Both the position numbers and the translations under genes were made by a program. Shown in pieces: positions 1-6,432 of a stretch of DNA of 11,771 nucleotides. The DNA comes from an uncultured Flavobacteriaceae bacterium (lineage in GTDB: Bacteria; Bacteroidota; Bacteroidia; Flavobacteriales; Flavobacteriaceae), in NCBI GenBank assembly GCA_938074515.1, contig CALJFV010000112.1:1-11771 (forward strand), in the 5' to 3' direction. Below the pieces are notes generated by a model. That model searched no databases and was not told the origin of the DNA. It was given only the letters and a program-made list of their open reading frames with translations. Positions within the stretch are counted from its first letter, which is position 1. Every line of letters begins with the position of its first letter.

Positions 1-1233
1 GTTTTAGACACGGATTTTACTCTTGCCGCCGAAAAAACAGTAAATGCGGTGGTCCACGTTAAAAACACCTCCTTATCGAGACAACCCAGCAATATGATGG
101 AATTGTTTTTTGGAGGTGGGACCCCTAGAGCCATGATCGGCACCGGAAGTGGGGTCATCATTAGTCCTGACGGCTATATCATTTCAAATAACCATGTAAT
201 TGAGAGGGCCAGTAATTTAGAAGTTACCCTAAACAATAACAGAATTTACGCTGCCGAAGTCATCGGGACAGATCCAAAAACAGATATTGCCCTGCTTAAA
301 ATTGAATCTGACGACCCCCTTCCCTACATCCCTTTTGCCGACTCTGATGCGGTAAAAATTGGTCAATGGGTTTTGGCCGTGGGTAACCCTTTTAATTTAA
401 CCTCAACCGTGACCGCCGGTATCATTAGTGCCAAAGCACGTGATCTCAACGAATTTGACAACAATCCGCAGTCGTTTATTCAAACTGATGCTGCAGTAAA
501 TCGAGGAAATAGTGGTGGCGCACTGGTCAATACTGATGGGGCGCTTGTCGGAATCAACACTGCCATCACCAGTGAGACTGGATCCTATGTGGGTTATTCA
601 TTTGCCGTGCCTTCAAACACAGCGAGAAAGGTCATCGAAGATCTACTCGAGTATGGAAATGTTCAGCGTGGCTTTCTTGGTATTCAAGGCAGTGGATTAG
701 ATGCCAAGCGGGCCCAAATGCTTGGTGTTGATGATACACAAGGCGTATACGTCGCCAGTGTAGAGCCGGATAGCGGCGCAGAACAAGCCGGACTAGAGGA
801 AGGAGATATCATCAAAAATATTGATGGCATGAGTATTTACAAATTCTCAGATCTCACTGGATACCTCAATGCCAAAAGACCGAATGACATTGTCTCTTTA
901 ACGTTAAAAAGACAAGGCAAAGAATTGATTAAAAATGTAGTGCTCCGTAAGATCGACACTTACACTATTGCAGATCTGGGATTAACTGTAAAAAACACTT
1001 CAAAGATGCAGCTTGAAAAACGAGGCGTTGATCACGGCGTTATCGTGACTAATGTCAATAACTCAGAACTCTTGAGTATGGGACTTGATGGGGCCATTAT
1101 TACCCACTTGAATGATGAGGCGGTTAAAAATATTGACGATTTAAAAAGTACCGTTGAAAATAAATTTGGTGGCCCAATGAAATTGACTTTTTATGACCGA
1201 AATGGAGAAAAAAGTTCAATTCTATTTCGATAA
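1..1233 (+). CDS. htrA: HtrA/DegP-family periplasmic serine protease (5' end missing)
   Basis: Envelope protease/chaperone of the trypsin-like HtrA family, which degrades or refolds misfolded periplasmic proteins. The frame is open from base 1, so the start and signal sequence lie outside the window; a GTG at 49 is internal, because the residues before it (A-A-E-K-T-V-N-A) are already family-typical. 410 residues are visible. The protease domain carries the full triad: His in S-N-N-H-V-I (codon 193-195), Asp in K-T-D-I-A-L-L (283-285) and Ser in R-G-N-S-G-G-A-L (511-513). Two PDZ domains follow, at about visible residues 224-316 (G-F-L-G-I onward) and 326-410. A canonical intrinsic terminator lies about 100 bases after the stop. 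Probably about 55-60 N-terminal residues are missing, judged from the usual family length. Family assignment is secure; DegP versus DegQ type cannot be decided. Confidence 0.95.
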   Translation, partial: VLDTDFTLAAEKTVNAVVHVKNTSLSRQPSNMMELFFGGGTPRAMIGTGSGVIISPDGYIISNNHVIERASNLEVTLNNNRIYAAEVIGTDPKTDIALLKIESDDPLPYIPFADSDAVKIGQWVLAVGNPFNLTSTVTAGIISAKARDLNEFDNNPQSFIQTDAAVNRGNSGGALVNTDGALVGINTAITSETGSYVGYSFAVPSNTARKVIEDLLEYGNVQRGFLGIQGSGLDAKRAQMLGVDDTQGVYVASVEPDSGAEQAGLEEGDIIKNIDGMSIYKFSDLTGYLNAKRPNDIVSLTLKRQGKELIKNVVLRKIDTYTIADLGLTVKNTSKMQLEKRGVDHGVIVTNVNNSELLSMGLDGAIITHLNDEAVKNIDDLKSTVENKFGGPMKLTFYDRNGEKSSILFR

Positions 1234-1249
1234 AGTTTAGCACTAAACT
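1234..1249. repeat. 16-bp inverted repeat directly after the htrA stop
   Basis: AGTTTAG and CTAAACT are perfect 7-base arms around a central CA, starting at the base after the TAA stop. There is no T-run behind it, so it is not an intrinsic terminator. It may be an mRNA 3'-end hairpin or a chance palindrome. Confidence 0.4.
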
Positions 1250-1333
1250 CGTATTAATATGCTAGAGCGTCCATTCAGACCCAGCCAATAGATTGATTAT
1301 TTTTTCATTCTGCATTTAAAAGTTACATCCCAT

Positions 1334-1376
1334 AAACGCCGGAGTTGCTTAGCCCGAAACCTCCGGCGTTTTTTTT
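1334..1376 (+). terminator. Intrinsic terminator of the htrA transcript
   Basis: Perfect 11-bp stem AAACGCCGGAG (1334-1344) with CTCCGGCGTTT (1361-1371), a 16-nt loop and a run of eight T (1369-1376). It separates the protease gene from the GAPDH promoter that follows within 35 bases. Confidence 0.93.
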
Positions 1377-1385
1377 AGTTTTTAT

Positions 1386-1416
1386 TTTACGAAAACGTTT
1401 TAGTTGTCTAATTTTG
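1386..1416 (+). promoter_or_regulatory. Bacteroidota-type promoter of gap
   Basis: TAATTTTG at 1409-1416 matches the -7 consensus TAnnTTTG exactly. TTTA at 1386-1389 is one base off the TTTG -33 element, with a 19-base spacer. Transcription would start near 1422-1424, about 30 bases before the ATG at 1452. This argues against the TTG codon at 1404 as a start, because that codon lies inside the promoter. Confidence 0.7.
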
Positions 1417-1451
1417 CCCCCAAAATAAACACAACCAAAGCTAATTTTCTC

Positions 1452-2900
1452 ATGAATTTTGATCAGACCTACAAAAAAGAACTTTCCTTTCAAACTGACC
1501 GAAGACGCGCCACTGTTGAGCTCATAAAATACATCAGTGATTTATGGTACGAGCATTCAATTGAACTTGTATTATTCAGGAACCAGCTACTCGATCGCAA
1601 CGTAAGTGAAATTCTAAACCTACACGAGTATGCAGGGGCATTTGTGGGCAAATCAATTTCTATTTTTGAGAGTGTAGACGTGGCCAAGGCGATTTTGCAA
1701 TTAAATCTTCCCGCAGCCAAAATCGATATTGGAAAGCTCACACACGAATTTCAACTCAGCAGTCATACAGACCAAGGTTGTGTTGACTTTGTCAGTCAAA
1801 AATTAAAAGGCGCAAAAAAACAAAAATCGATTGTTCCACAAGATGTGGTCCTTTACGGTTTTGGGCGAATTGGTCGCCTTGTAGCTAGAGAGCTCATGAC
1901 CCGCACCGGAAAAGGAAATATGATGCGCTTGCGCGCTATTGTAACGCGCGGTAAAATAGATCAAAATACCCTTGAAAAAAGAGCATCACTCCTACAATAC
2001 GATTCTGTCCATGGAGACTTCCCTGGAACTGTTGCCGTGGATTCAAAGAATAGTGCTTTGGTCATTAATGGCACTACGGTGCATATGATTTCTGCAGGTG
2101 GCCCGGAAGAAATAGATTACACCCAATACGGTATAAAAAATGCCTTAATCATAGACAATACAGGCGCATTTCGCGATCATGAGGCGCTGAGTCGGCATTT
2201 AACCTCAAAAGGTGCCGCACGCGCCTTGCTCACCGCGCCAGGAAAAGGCATCCCAAACATTGTCTATGGGGTAAACCACTTGGACCACAGTCCGAAAAAT
2301 ACGCCCATAGTTTCAGCAGCTTCTTGCACCACCAATGCCATAACCCCGGTATTAAAAGTAGTAGATGATCATCTCGGCGTAATCAGTGGGCATCTGGAAA
2401 CAATACACGCTTACACGAATGATCAAAATTTAGTGGACAACATGCACAGCAAATACCGTCGTGGTCGAGCAGCGGGGCTGAATATGGTTATTACGGAGAC
2501 TGGAGCAGGACAAGCGGTGAGTCGCGCACTCCCCCACTTTGACGGCAAACTTACCTCAAATGCGATACGCGTGCCTGTGCCCAATGGATCTCTGGCCATT
2601 CTCAACCTAAATCTTGAGAAAAAGACAAGCATTAAGGACCTTAACGAACTCATCAAAAAAAATGCCTTGGAAGGCCCTTTAGTAGAGCAAATTAAATATT
2701 CGTTAAACAATGAGCTGGTGTCCAGTGACATTATCGGATCCTCCGCTCCGTCAATCTTTGACAGTCACGCAACCATTGTCCGCCCTGATGGTAAAAACGT
2801 CATACTTTATGTTTGGTATGACAATGAATATGGCTATAGCCATCAAGTAATACGTCTGGCACGCTACATCACTGAGGCCCGCAGATTTACTTATTATTAA
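1452..2900 (+). CDS. gap: Glyceraldehyde-3-phosphate dehydrogenase, long form (482 aa)
   Basis: Oxidises and phosphorylates glyceraldehyde-3-phosphate to 1,3-bisphosphoglycerate with a nicotinamide cofactor (cytosolic glycolysis/gluconeogenesis). Residue numbers are from the ATG at 1452. Rossmann motif G-F-G-R-I-G-R is at 136-142, the active-site motif S-A-A-S-C-T-T-N has Cys292, and His319 in H-A-Y-T is the probable general base. The C-terminal W-Y-D-N-E-Y-G-Y-S (455-463) is classic. About 130 residues precede the Rossmann fold (ordinary GAPDH is about 330 aa); I know this long form from flavobacteria but not the function of the extension. After the second strand the sequence reads V-T-R-G-K (164-168), without the usual N-D that contacts the NAD ribose, so cofactor preference is uncertain. 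The frame stays open up to a TTG at 1404, rejected because it overlaps the promoter. A terminator precedes the gene, and the next gene is convergent, so it is probably monocistronic. Confidence 0.95.
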   Translation: MNFDQTYKKELSFQTDRRRATVELIKYISDLWYEHSIELVLFRNQLLDRNVSEILNLHEYAGAFVGKSISIFESVDVAKAILQLNLPAAKIDIGKLTHEFQLSSHTDQGCVDFVSQKLKGAKKQKSIVPQDVVLYGFGRIGRLVARELMTRTGKGNMMRLRAIVTRGKIDQNTLEKRASLLQYDSVHGDFPGTVAVDSKNSALVINGTTVHMISAGGPEEIDYTQYGIKNALIIDNTGAFRDHEALSRHLTSKGAARALLTAPGKGIPNIVYGVNHLDHSPKNTPIVSAASCTTNAITPVLKVVDDHLGVISGHLETIHAYTNDQNLVDNMHSKYRRGRAAGLNMVITETGAGQAVSRALPHFDGKLTSNAIRVPVPNGSLAILNLNLEKKTSIKDLNELIKKNALEGPLVEQIKYSLNNELVSSDIIGSSAPSIFDSHATIVRPDGKNVILYVWYDNEYGYSHQVIRLARYITEARRFTYY

Positions 2901-2917
2901 TCGACTAAACCAGTTTT

Positions 2918-2954
2918 CTTTAAGGGATCATCCATGGGCATGATCGGTTTAAAG
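2918..2954. other. Imperfect hairpin between convergent gap and oxidoreductase genes
   Basis: CTTTAA (2918-2923) can pair with TTAAAG (2949-2954), and GATCAT (2926-2931) with ATGATC (2940-2945), separated by a small internal loop. It overlaps the stop codon of the minus-strand gene. Neither strand has a proper T-run after it, so a role as a bidirectional terminator is possible but weakly supported. Confidence 0.3.
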
Positions 2955-4367
2955 CGTCCAACCCTCTCGGTAGGTTCCTTTGACCCACTTATTGGCATAA
3001 TCCCAATTCGTGACCCGCATGGCATCGCCATCCCATAAGATGGTTTTACGCCCCGGGTAGTTATAAGGAGACCAATCGTTAGGACCTTTACCTTCTTTAA
3101 GCACCTTATACTGGAATCCCTTTATGGCTAGATTTCCCATAAGTACTGCCTCAGTCAGCGGTCCGCCGTAGGAAAACGGGGAAGAAGTTTCCCCTCCATT
3201 GAGACAGGCCTCAACGAAGTTGCCTGCATGAGTCGTAGTGACCCGCGCTAAGCGCTGCTCGGGAGCAACAAAATCCAACATACGCTCTGAAGGCAGTAAG
3301 CGCGGATTACGCGAATATGTATCGGTTACCATGATGCCCTCAGAACCATGGAAAATACTTCCACCACTTACATCTCCTGGCAACTCACCATCTTTGAGCT
3401 CTGGCGGAAGATCTGGCATAATTCCTCCATCATACCAGTTCAAACTGATGTCGTCTTGCTGCTTGTTTTTGAATTTCAAGCGAACAATGGATGATGGTGG
3501 ACAAGCCTCGGGGTAATTCGCCTCCACAAAGTCATTAGACCAAATGGTTGTACAGCTCGCTTCAGCTTCATAGGGAAATTTAAGTCCCAGTATCTTAAAT
3601 GGAGTCTCCATAATATGGCATCCCATATCTCCCATAGATCCCGTACCAAAATCCCAGAACCCACGCCATTTAAAAGGCAAATAATTTTTATTGTACATAC
3701 GCATCGCAGCTGGACCGAGCCACAGATCCCAATCTAATGTTTCTGGGATCGGGTCTGCGGTGGTTATGTGTTTAAACCCTTGGGGCCAAACTGGGCGATT
3801 CGTCCAACAATCTACACGATGTACTTTGCCAATAACCCCAGCATCAATCCATTCTTGAGCAGTTCTAATTCCGTCTCCAGAGGATCCTTGATTTCCCATT
3901 TGAGTCACGATTCCCATCTGGGCGGCCACCTCTGCCATGAGTCTGGCTTCATTTATATTATGGGTCAATGGCTTTTCAACATAGGCGTGCTTTTTGTCCC
4001 GCATAAACGGCAAGGCTATTGTCGCGTGGGTATGATCAGGAGTCGCGACCATAACCGCATCCATACTGCTTCGGACCGAGGCGTCGTCATACATTTTGCG
4101 AAAATCTCTAAACTTTTTGGCATCGGGATGAGCCTCGTATGCATTTTTTGCACGGACGTCATCGACATCGCACAAGGCCACAAATTTTACCCTACCCGTT
4201 TCGTAGAGCTCGCGGACGACGCTTTCCCCGCGTCCGCCTACCCCAACAGCACCAATATATAAAGTATCACTCGGAGGCACATGGGTTTTGCCTAGAACAA
4301 AACTAGGCACTATGGTAAACGCTGCAGAAGCAGCTGCAGATTTTTGTATAAAGGATCTTCTTTTCAT
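2949..4367 (-). CDS. Tat-exported Gfo/Idh/MocA-family oxidoreductase
   Basis: NAD(P)-dependent dehydrogenase of the Gfo/Idh/MocA family, whose members act on sugars, inositols and related polyols; the substrate cannot be read from the sequence. With the ATG at 4365-4367 the 472-residue product starts M-K-R-R-S-F-I-Q-K-S and continues into an Ala-rich stretch, a twin-arginine signal, so the folded enzyme is probably exported to the periplasm. The frame stays open upstream to 4451, but that adds 28 residues before the Tat signal and is rejected. The N-terminal Rossmann domain has G-V-G-G-R-G (42-47), A-T-P-D-H-T-H (108-114) and the family hallmark E-K-P (131-133). M-G-D-M-G-C-H-I-M-E (245-254) is the conserved active-site segment of the C-terminal domain, which looks like the Bacteroidota-type variant. 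The gene stands alone, convergent with gap and divergent from trmD. Confidence 0.93.
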   Translation of the reverse strand: MKRRSFIQKSAAASAAFTIVPSFVLGKTHVPPSDTLYIGAVGVGGRGESVVRELYETGRVKFVALCDVDDVRAKNAYEAHPDAKKFRDFRKMYDDASVRSSMDAVMVATPDHTHATIALPFMRDKKHAYVEKPLTHNINEARLMAEVAAQMGIVTQMGNQGSSGDGIRTAQEWIDAGVIGKVHRVDCWTNRPVWPQGFKHITTADPIPETLDWDLWLGPAAMRMYNKNYLPFKWRGFWDFGTGSMGDMGCHIMETPFKILGLKFPYEAEASCTTIWSNDFVEANYPEACPPSSIVRLKFKNKQQDDISLNWYDGGIMPDLPPELKDGELPGDVSGGSIFHGSEGIMVTDTYSRNPRLLPSERMLDFVAPEQRLARVTTTHAGNFVEACLNGGETSSPFSYGGPLTEAVLMGNLAIKGFQYKVLKEGKGPNDWSPYNYPGRKTILWDGDAMRVTNWDYANKWVKGTYREGWTL

Positions 4368-4397
4368 GGCGTTAGTTGTTTTTAATGGTCGATGAAC

Positions 4398-4405
4398 TAA
4401 AGATA
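4398..4405 (-). promoter_or_regulatory. Possible -7 element for the oxidoreductase gene
   Basis: On the minus strand TATCTTTA differs from TAnnTTTG only in the last base and lies 31-38 bases before the chosen ATG. No clear -33 element is seen, so this is a tentative call. Confidence 0.3.
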
Positions 4406-4492
4406 ATAAACTCGTATAAAACTTCAGTTCCTGAAACGATAAAAACCACATATCCTTTATCGCCCCAATCGCTCTATTGAATTATAATTTTC

Positions 4493-4500
4493 TAATTTTG
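4493..4500 (+). promoter_or_regulatory. -7 promoter element for trmD
   Basis: TAATTTTG matches TAnnTTTG exactly and is identical, including the preceding C, to the element in front of gap. No good TTTG is visible 19-21 bases upstream. Transcription would begin near 4507, leaving a leader of about 50 bases. Confidence 0.5.
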
Positions 4501-4556
4501 TTGCAGCATGCGTGAATTAACGCAGAAACAATGCAAAAATTTAAACCAAGACCTCA

Positions 4557-5249
4557 ATGCGCATCGATATCATTACCGTTTTGCCTGAACTTATGCGCAG
4601 TCCTTTTGAGGCATCGATACTCAAACGCGCCATTGATAAAGGTCTTGTTGAGATCCACTTTCACAATTTGCGGGATTACACCTCAAATAGCTATAAACAA
4701 ATAGACGATTATCAGTTTGGCGGTGGTGCGGGCATGGTCATGATGATTGAACCCATTGACAAATGCATTAGTGAGCTCAAAAGTAAGCGACACTATGATG
4801 AGGTGATCTACATGACACCCGATGGAGCGCGTTTTGAACAAAAAACAGCCAATGAACTTTCTTTAAAAAAGAATCTCATAATTCTGTGTGGTCATTACAA
4901 GGGGGTAGACCAAAGGGTTCGTGATCATTTTATCACCCGTGAAATATCTGTAGGAGATTTTGTGCTCAGCGGCGGAGAACTCGCCGCGAGTGTCCTTTGC
5001 GATGCCATAATTCGCCTTATCCCTGGGGTACTGAGTAACGAGACCAGTGCCTTGACCGATTCTTTTCAAGACGACCTACTTGCCCCCCCCATTTATACGC
5101 GCCCTGCACAATACAAGGGCTGGGATGTTCCTCAAGTACTGCTGAGTGGAGACAGCAAAAAAATTGACCAGTGGCGCGAAGACCAAGCCATAGAACACAC
5201 TAAAACCAGACGGCCAGATCTTTGGTCAAAACATCAACAAGAAGAATAA
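4557..5249 (+). CDS. trmD: tRNA (guanine-37-N1)-methyltransferase TrmD
   Basis: SPOUT-class methyltransferase that puts a methyl group from S-adenosylmethionine on N1 of G37 in tRNAs, preventing +1 frameshifting. At 230 residues it has normal length and the start M-R-I-D-I-I-T is typical. The substrate/fold signature Y-Q-F-G-G-G-A-G-M is at 52-60. The trefoil-knot SAM loops are [11 protein letters not shown] (110-120) and [11 protein letters not shown] (131-141). Arg153 and Asp172 (in D-S-F-Q-D) correspond to the Arg154 and catalytic Asp169 known from the Haemophilus enzyme. In many bacteria trmD sits between rimM and rplS; here rplS still follows, 194 bases downstream, but the upstream neighbour is an unrelated divergent oxidoreductase gene. 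No terminator is seen between trmD and rplS, so read-through is possible. Confidence 0.98.
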   Translation: MRIDIITVLPELMRSPFEASILKRAIDKGLVEIHFHNLRDYTSNSYKQIDDYQFGGGAGMVMMIEPIDKCISELKSKRHYDEVIYMTPDGARFEQKTANELSLKKNLIILCGHYKGVDQRVRDHFITREISVGDFVLSGGELAASVLCDAIIRLIPGVLSNETSALTDSFQDDLLAPPIYTRPAQYKGWDVPQVLLSGDSKKIDQWREDQAIEHTKTRRPDLWSKHQQEE

Positions 5250-5345
5250 TCAACGGAGATATTTCCCTTGTTACGGTTCTAAGAATCGCAAAAAATATTA
5301 ACGCTCCTAATCGGTCATTAAAATCCAATTATTTTAATCAAAGCC

Positions 5346-5375
5346 TTGCAGGTCACGCATTTTTAACTATTTTTG
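5346..5375 (+). promoter_or_regulatory. Bacteroidota-type promoter of rplS
   Basis: TTG at 5346-5348 (in CCTTGCA), a 19-base spacer and TATTTTTG at 5368-5375 fit the TTTG-N19-TAnnTTTG arrangement. The start site would be near 5382, giving rplS a leader of about 60 bases independent of trmD. Confidence 0.7.
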
Positions 5376-5443
5376 CGCACGATTTGCGATAACCTCTGGC
5401 GATAGACGTGAATGTTGCGTAGACTAAACAAGATGCATAAAAC

Positions 5444-5794
5444 ATGGAATCTTTAATCAAATTTGTTCAGGACGAATTCGTAACTAAAAAGGAATTTCCT
5501 GAGTTTTCAGCGGGAGATACCATTACGGTTTACTATGAAATCCGTGAAGGCGAAAAAACGCGTACTCAGTTTTTCCGCGGAGTCGTAATTCAGGTAAAAG
5601 GAACAGGAAGTTCAAAGACTTTTACCATCAGAAAAATGTCTGGTACTATTGGTGTAGAACGTATTTTCCCAATTAACTTACCAGCATTACAAAAAATTGA
5701 AGTCAACAAACGCGGTAGTGTGCGTAGAAAACGTATTTACTACTTCAGAGAATTGACTGGTAAAAAAGCAAGAATTAAAGAGAAGAAATACTAA
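5444..5794 (+). CDS. rplS: 50S ribosomal protein L19
   Basis: Large-subunit protein L19, located at the subunit interface of the ribosome near bridges to 16S rRNA. The 116-residue product has normal length and family-typical blocks: F-S-A-G-D-T-I-T-V-Y-Y at the start of the SH3-like barrel (about 21-31), Q-F-F-R-G-V-V-I (42-49), G-V-E-R-I-F-P-I-N-L-P (69-79) and the basic tail R-R-K-R-I-Y-Y-F-R (93-101) ending in Lys-rich sequence. It follows trmD as in many bacteria but has its own promoter at 5346-5375 and its own terminator. The 60-base leader could carry autoregulation by L19, as proposed for ribosomal-protein leaders in Flavobacteria, but I see no confident structure in it. Confidence 0.98.
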   Translation: MESLIKFVQDEFVTKKEFPEFSAGDTITVYYEIREGEKTRTQFFRGVVIQVKGTGSSKTFTIRKMSGTIGVERIFPINLPALQKIEVNKRGSVRRKRIYYFRELTGKKARIKEKKY

Positions 5795-5815
5795 ATCTCG
5801 CTTTTCAAAAACTTT

Positions 5816-5850
5816 CAAAGGCAGTCCAAACAAGGGCTGCCTTTGTTATT
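5816..5850 (+). terminator. Intrinsic terminator of rplS
   Basis: Perfect 9-bp stem CAAAGGCAG (5816-5824) with CTGCCTTTG (5837-5845) and a 12-nt loop, 21 bases after the stop. The T-tract (TTATTTAC) is short, so some read-through is possible. Confidence 0.85.
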
Positions 5851-5893
5851 TACAATTGTTGATAACCCCAGTTAAAAAGCTGTTGTTATTTAC
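5843..5893 (+). repeat. Direct repeat of TTGTTATTTAC, 40 bases apart
   Basis: The 11-mer occurs at 5843-5853 and again at 5883-5893. The first copy overlaps the rplS terminator; the second could supply the -33 part of a promoter for the downstream non-coding unit. The spacing is close to four helical turns, so paired regulator sites are possible, but it may be chance. Confidence 0.4.
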
Positions 5894-5910
5894 TCCTGCC
5901 AAAAATTTTG
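5883..5910 (+). promoter_or_regulatory. Tentative promoter of the non-coding unit
   Basis: TTG (5883-5885) and AAATTTTG (5903-5910) resemble TTTG/TAnnTTTG with one mismatch in the -7 element and a short 17-base spacer. It is the best match found between the rplS terminator and the structured region. Confidence 0.25.
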
Positions 5911-5931
5911 TAAATTCAAAAAGCTCAGTAC

Positions 5932-5985
5932 TTTAGAACCATCAAAGCGAGACTAATCGCCGAGATATTAAGTAACGTTCTTAAA
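5932..5985 (+). other. Hairpin upstream of the structured region
   Basis: TTTAGAAC (5932-5939) pairs with GTTCTTAAA (5977-5985) allowing one bulged T, and encloses a small GCGA/TCGC hairpin (5947-5950 with 5957-5960). If transcription starts near 5917 this would be the 5' domain of the same RNA. It was found by eye and its stability is unmeasured. Confidence 0.35.
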
Positions 5986-5994
5986 TATACTTTC

Positions 5995-6066
5995 ATGAAA
6001 AAGTCAATTTCTGCACTAGGGGATTTTGGCCTTTTATTGAAAGGTGAGTCAGTTTCCTCCAGGTGA
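5995..6066 (+). CDS. Possible 23-residue peptide
   Basis: A short ORF begins M-K-K-S-I-S-A-L-G-D-F-G-L-L-L-K and ends S-V-S-S-R before a TGA. The basic start and hydrophobic centre resemble small leader peptides, but the length is within what chance gives, no ribosome-binding site is evident, and its end overlaps the first helix of the putative structured RNA. I do not recognise it. Confidence 0.15.
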   Translation: MKKSISALGDFGLLLKGESVSSR

Positions 6067-6374
6067 GGTTTGATTTTTGATTCATAGTACGGACACGAAA
6101 ACAAGGGTTAGCAATAACTCAGTTTTAGTCCGCAAGCAGGATCAAAATGCGAACTTAATGGAATTCAATTCGAGCCAAAGGGTTTATCAGAGGCGTTAGC
6201 CACTGAGGACTAAAGGCACAAAAGAATCTTCCATAAGCGCGAATAGGGCAAGAAACCGTACTGCACTCGTTTTAAATTTCAGAAATGAACATAAAAACAC
6301 CGCAGCTCGAAATGCCCTCAATTCAAACCTAAAAAACTAAAAAGGGAACATCGCTTTAAAAGCAAACCACAATT

Positions 6375-6395
6375 GCAGGGGTTTAATAAACCTGC
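6375..6395 (+). other. Hairpin within the structured RNA
   Basis: GCAGG (6375-6379) and TTT (6382-6384) pair with AAACCTGC (6388-6395) around an AAT loop, with GG bulged. It is a local helix in the 3' third of the putative RNA. Confidence 0.5.
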
Positions 6396-6432
6396 CTTGA
6401 ACTGTAATAGTTAATTGGTAACGGTTAGACTC

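Noticed and set aside
1404..1451. TTG start giving GAPDH 16 extra residues
   Set aside because: The TTG overlaps a consensus promoter, and translation from ATG 1452 gives the 482-residue length and N-terminus familiar from flavobacterial homologues.
4368..4451. N-terminal 28-residue extension of the oxidoreductase
   Set aside because: It would bury the twin-arginine signal; the ATG at 4365-4367 places the signal at the very N-terminus, as expected.
4531..4690. ATG at 4531 as an alternative short ORF overlapping trmD
   Set aside because: It is out of frame with trmD, short and without family resemblance; it is a shadow of trmD.
6192..6201. Integron attC-like core (GGC-GTTA-GCC)
   Set aside because: The bases do not fit the GTTRRRY core, no matching inverse core is positioned around it, and there is no integrase. 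It reads as a small hairpin.
6203..6255. Hammerhead-like core (CTGAGGA followed later by GAAA)
   Set aside because: The two motifs are about 40 bases apart with no stem II directly joining them, so the ribozyme geometry is not met.
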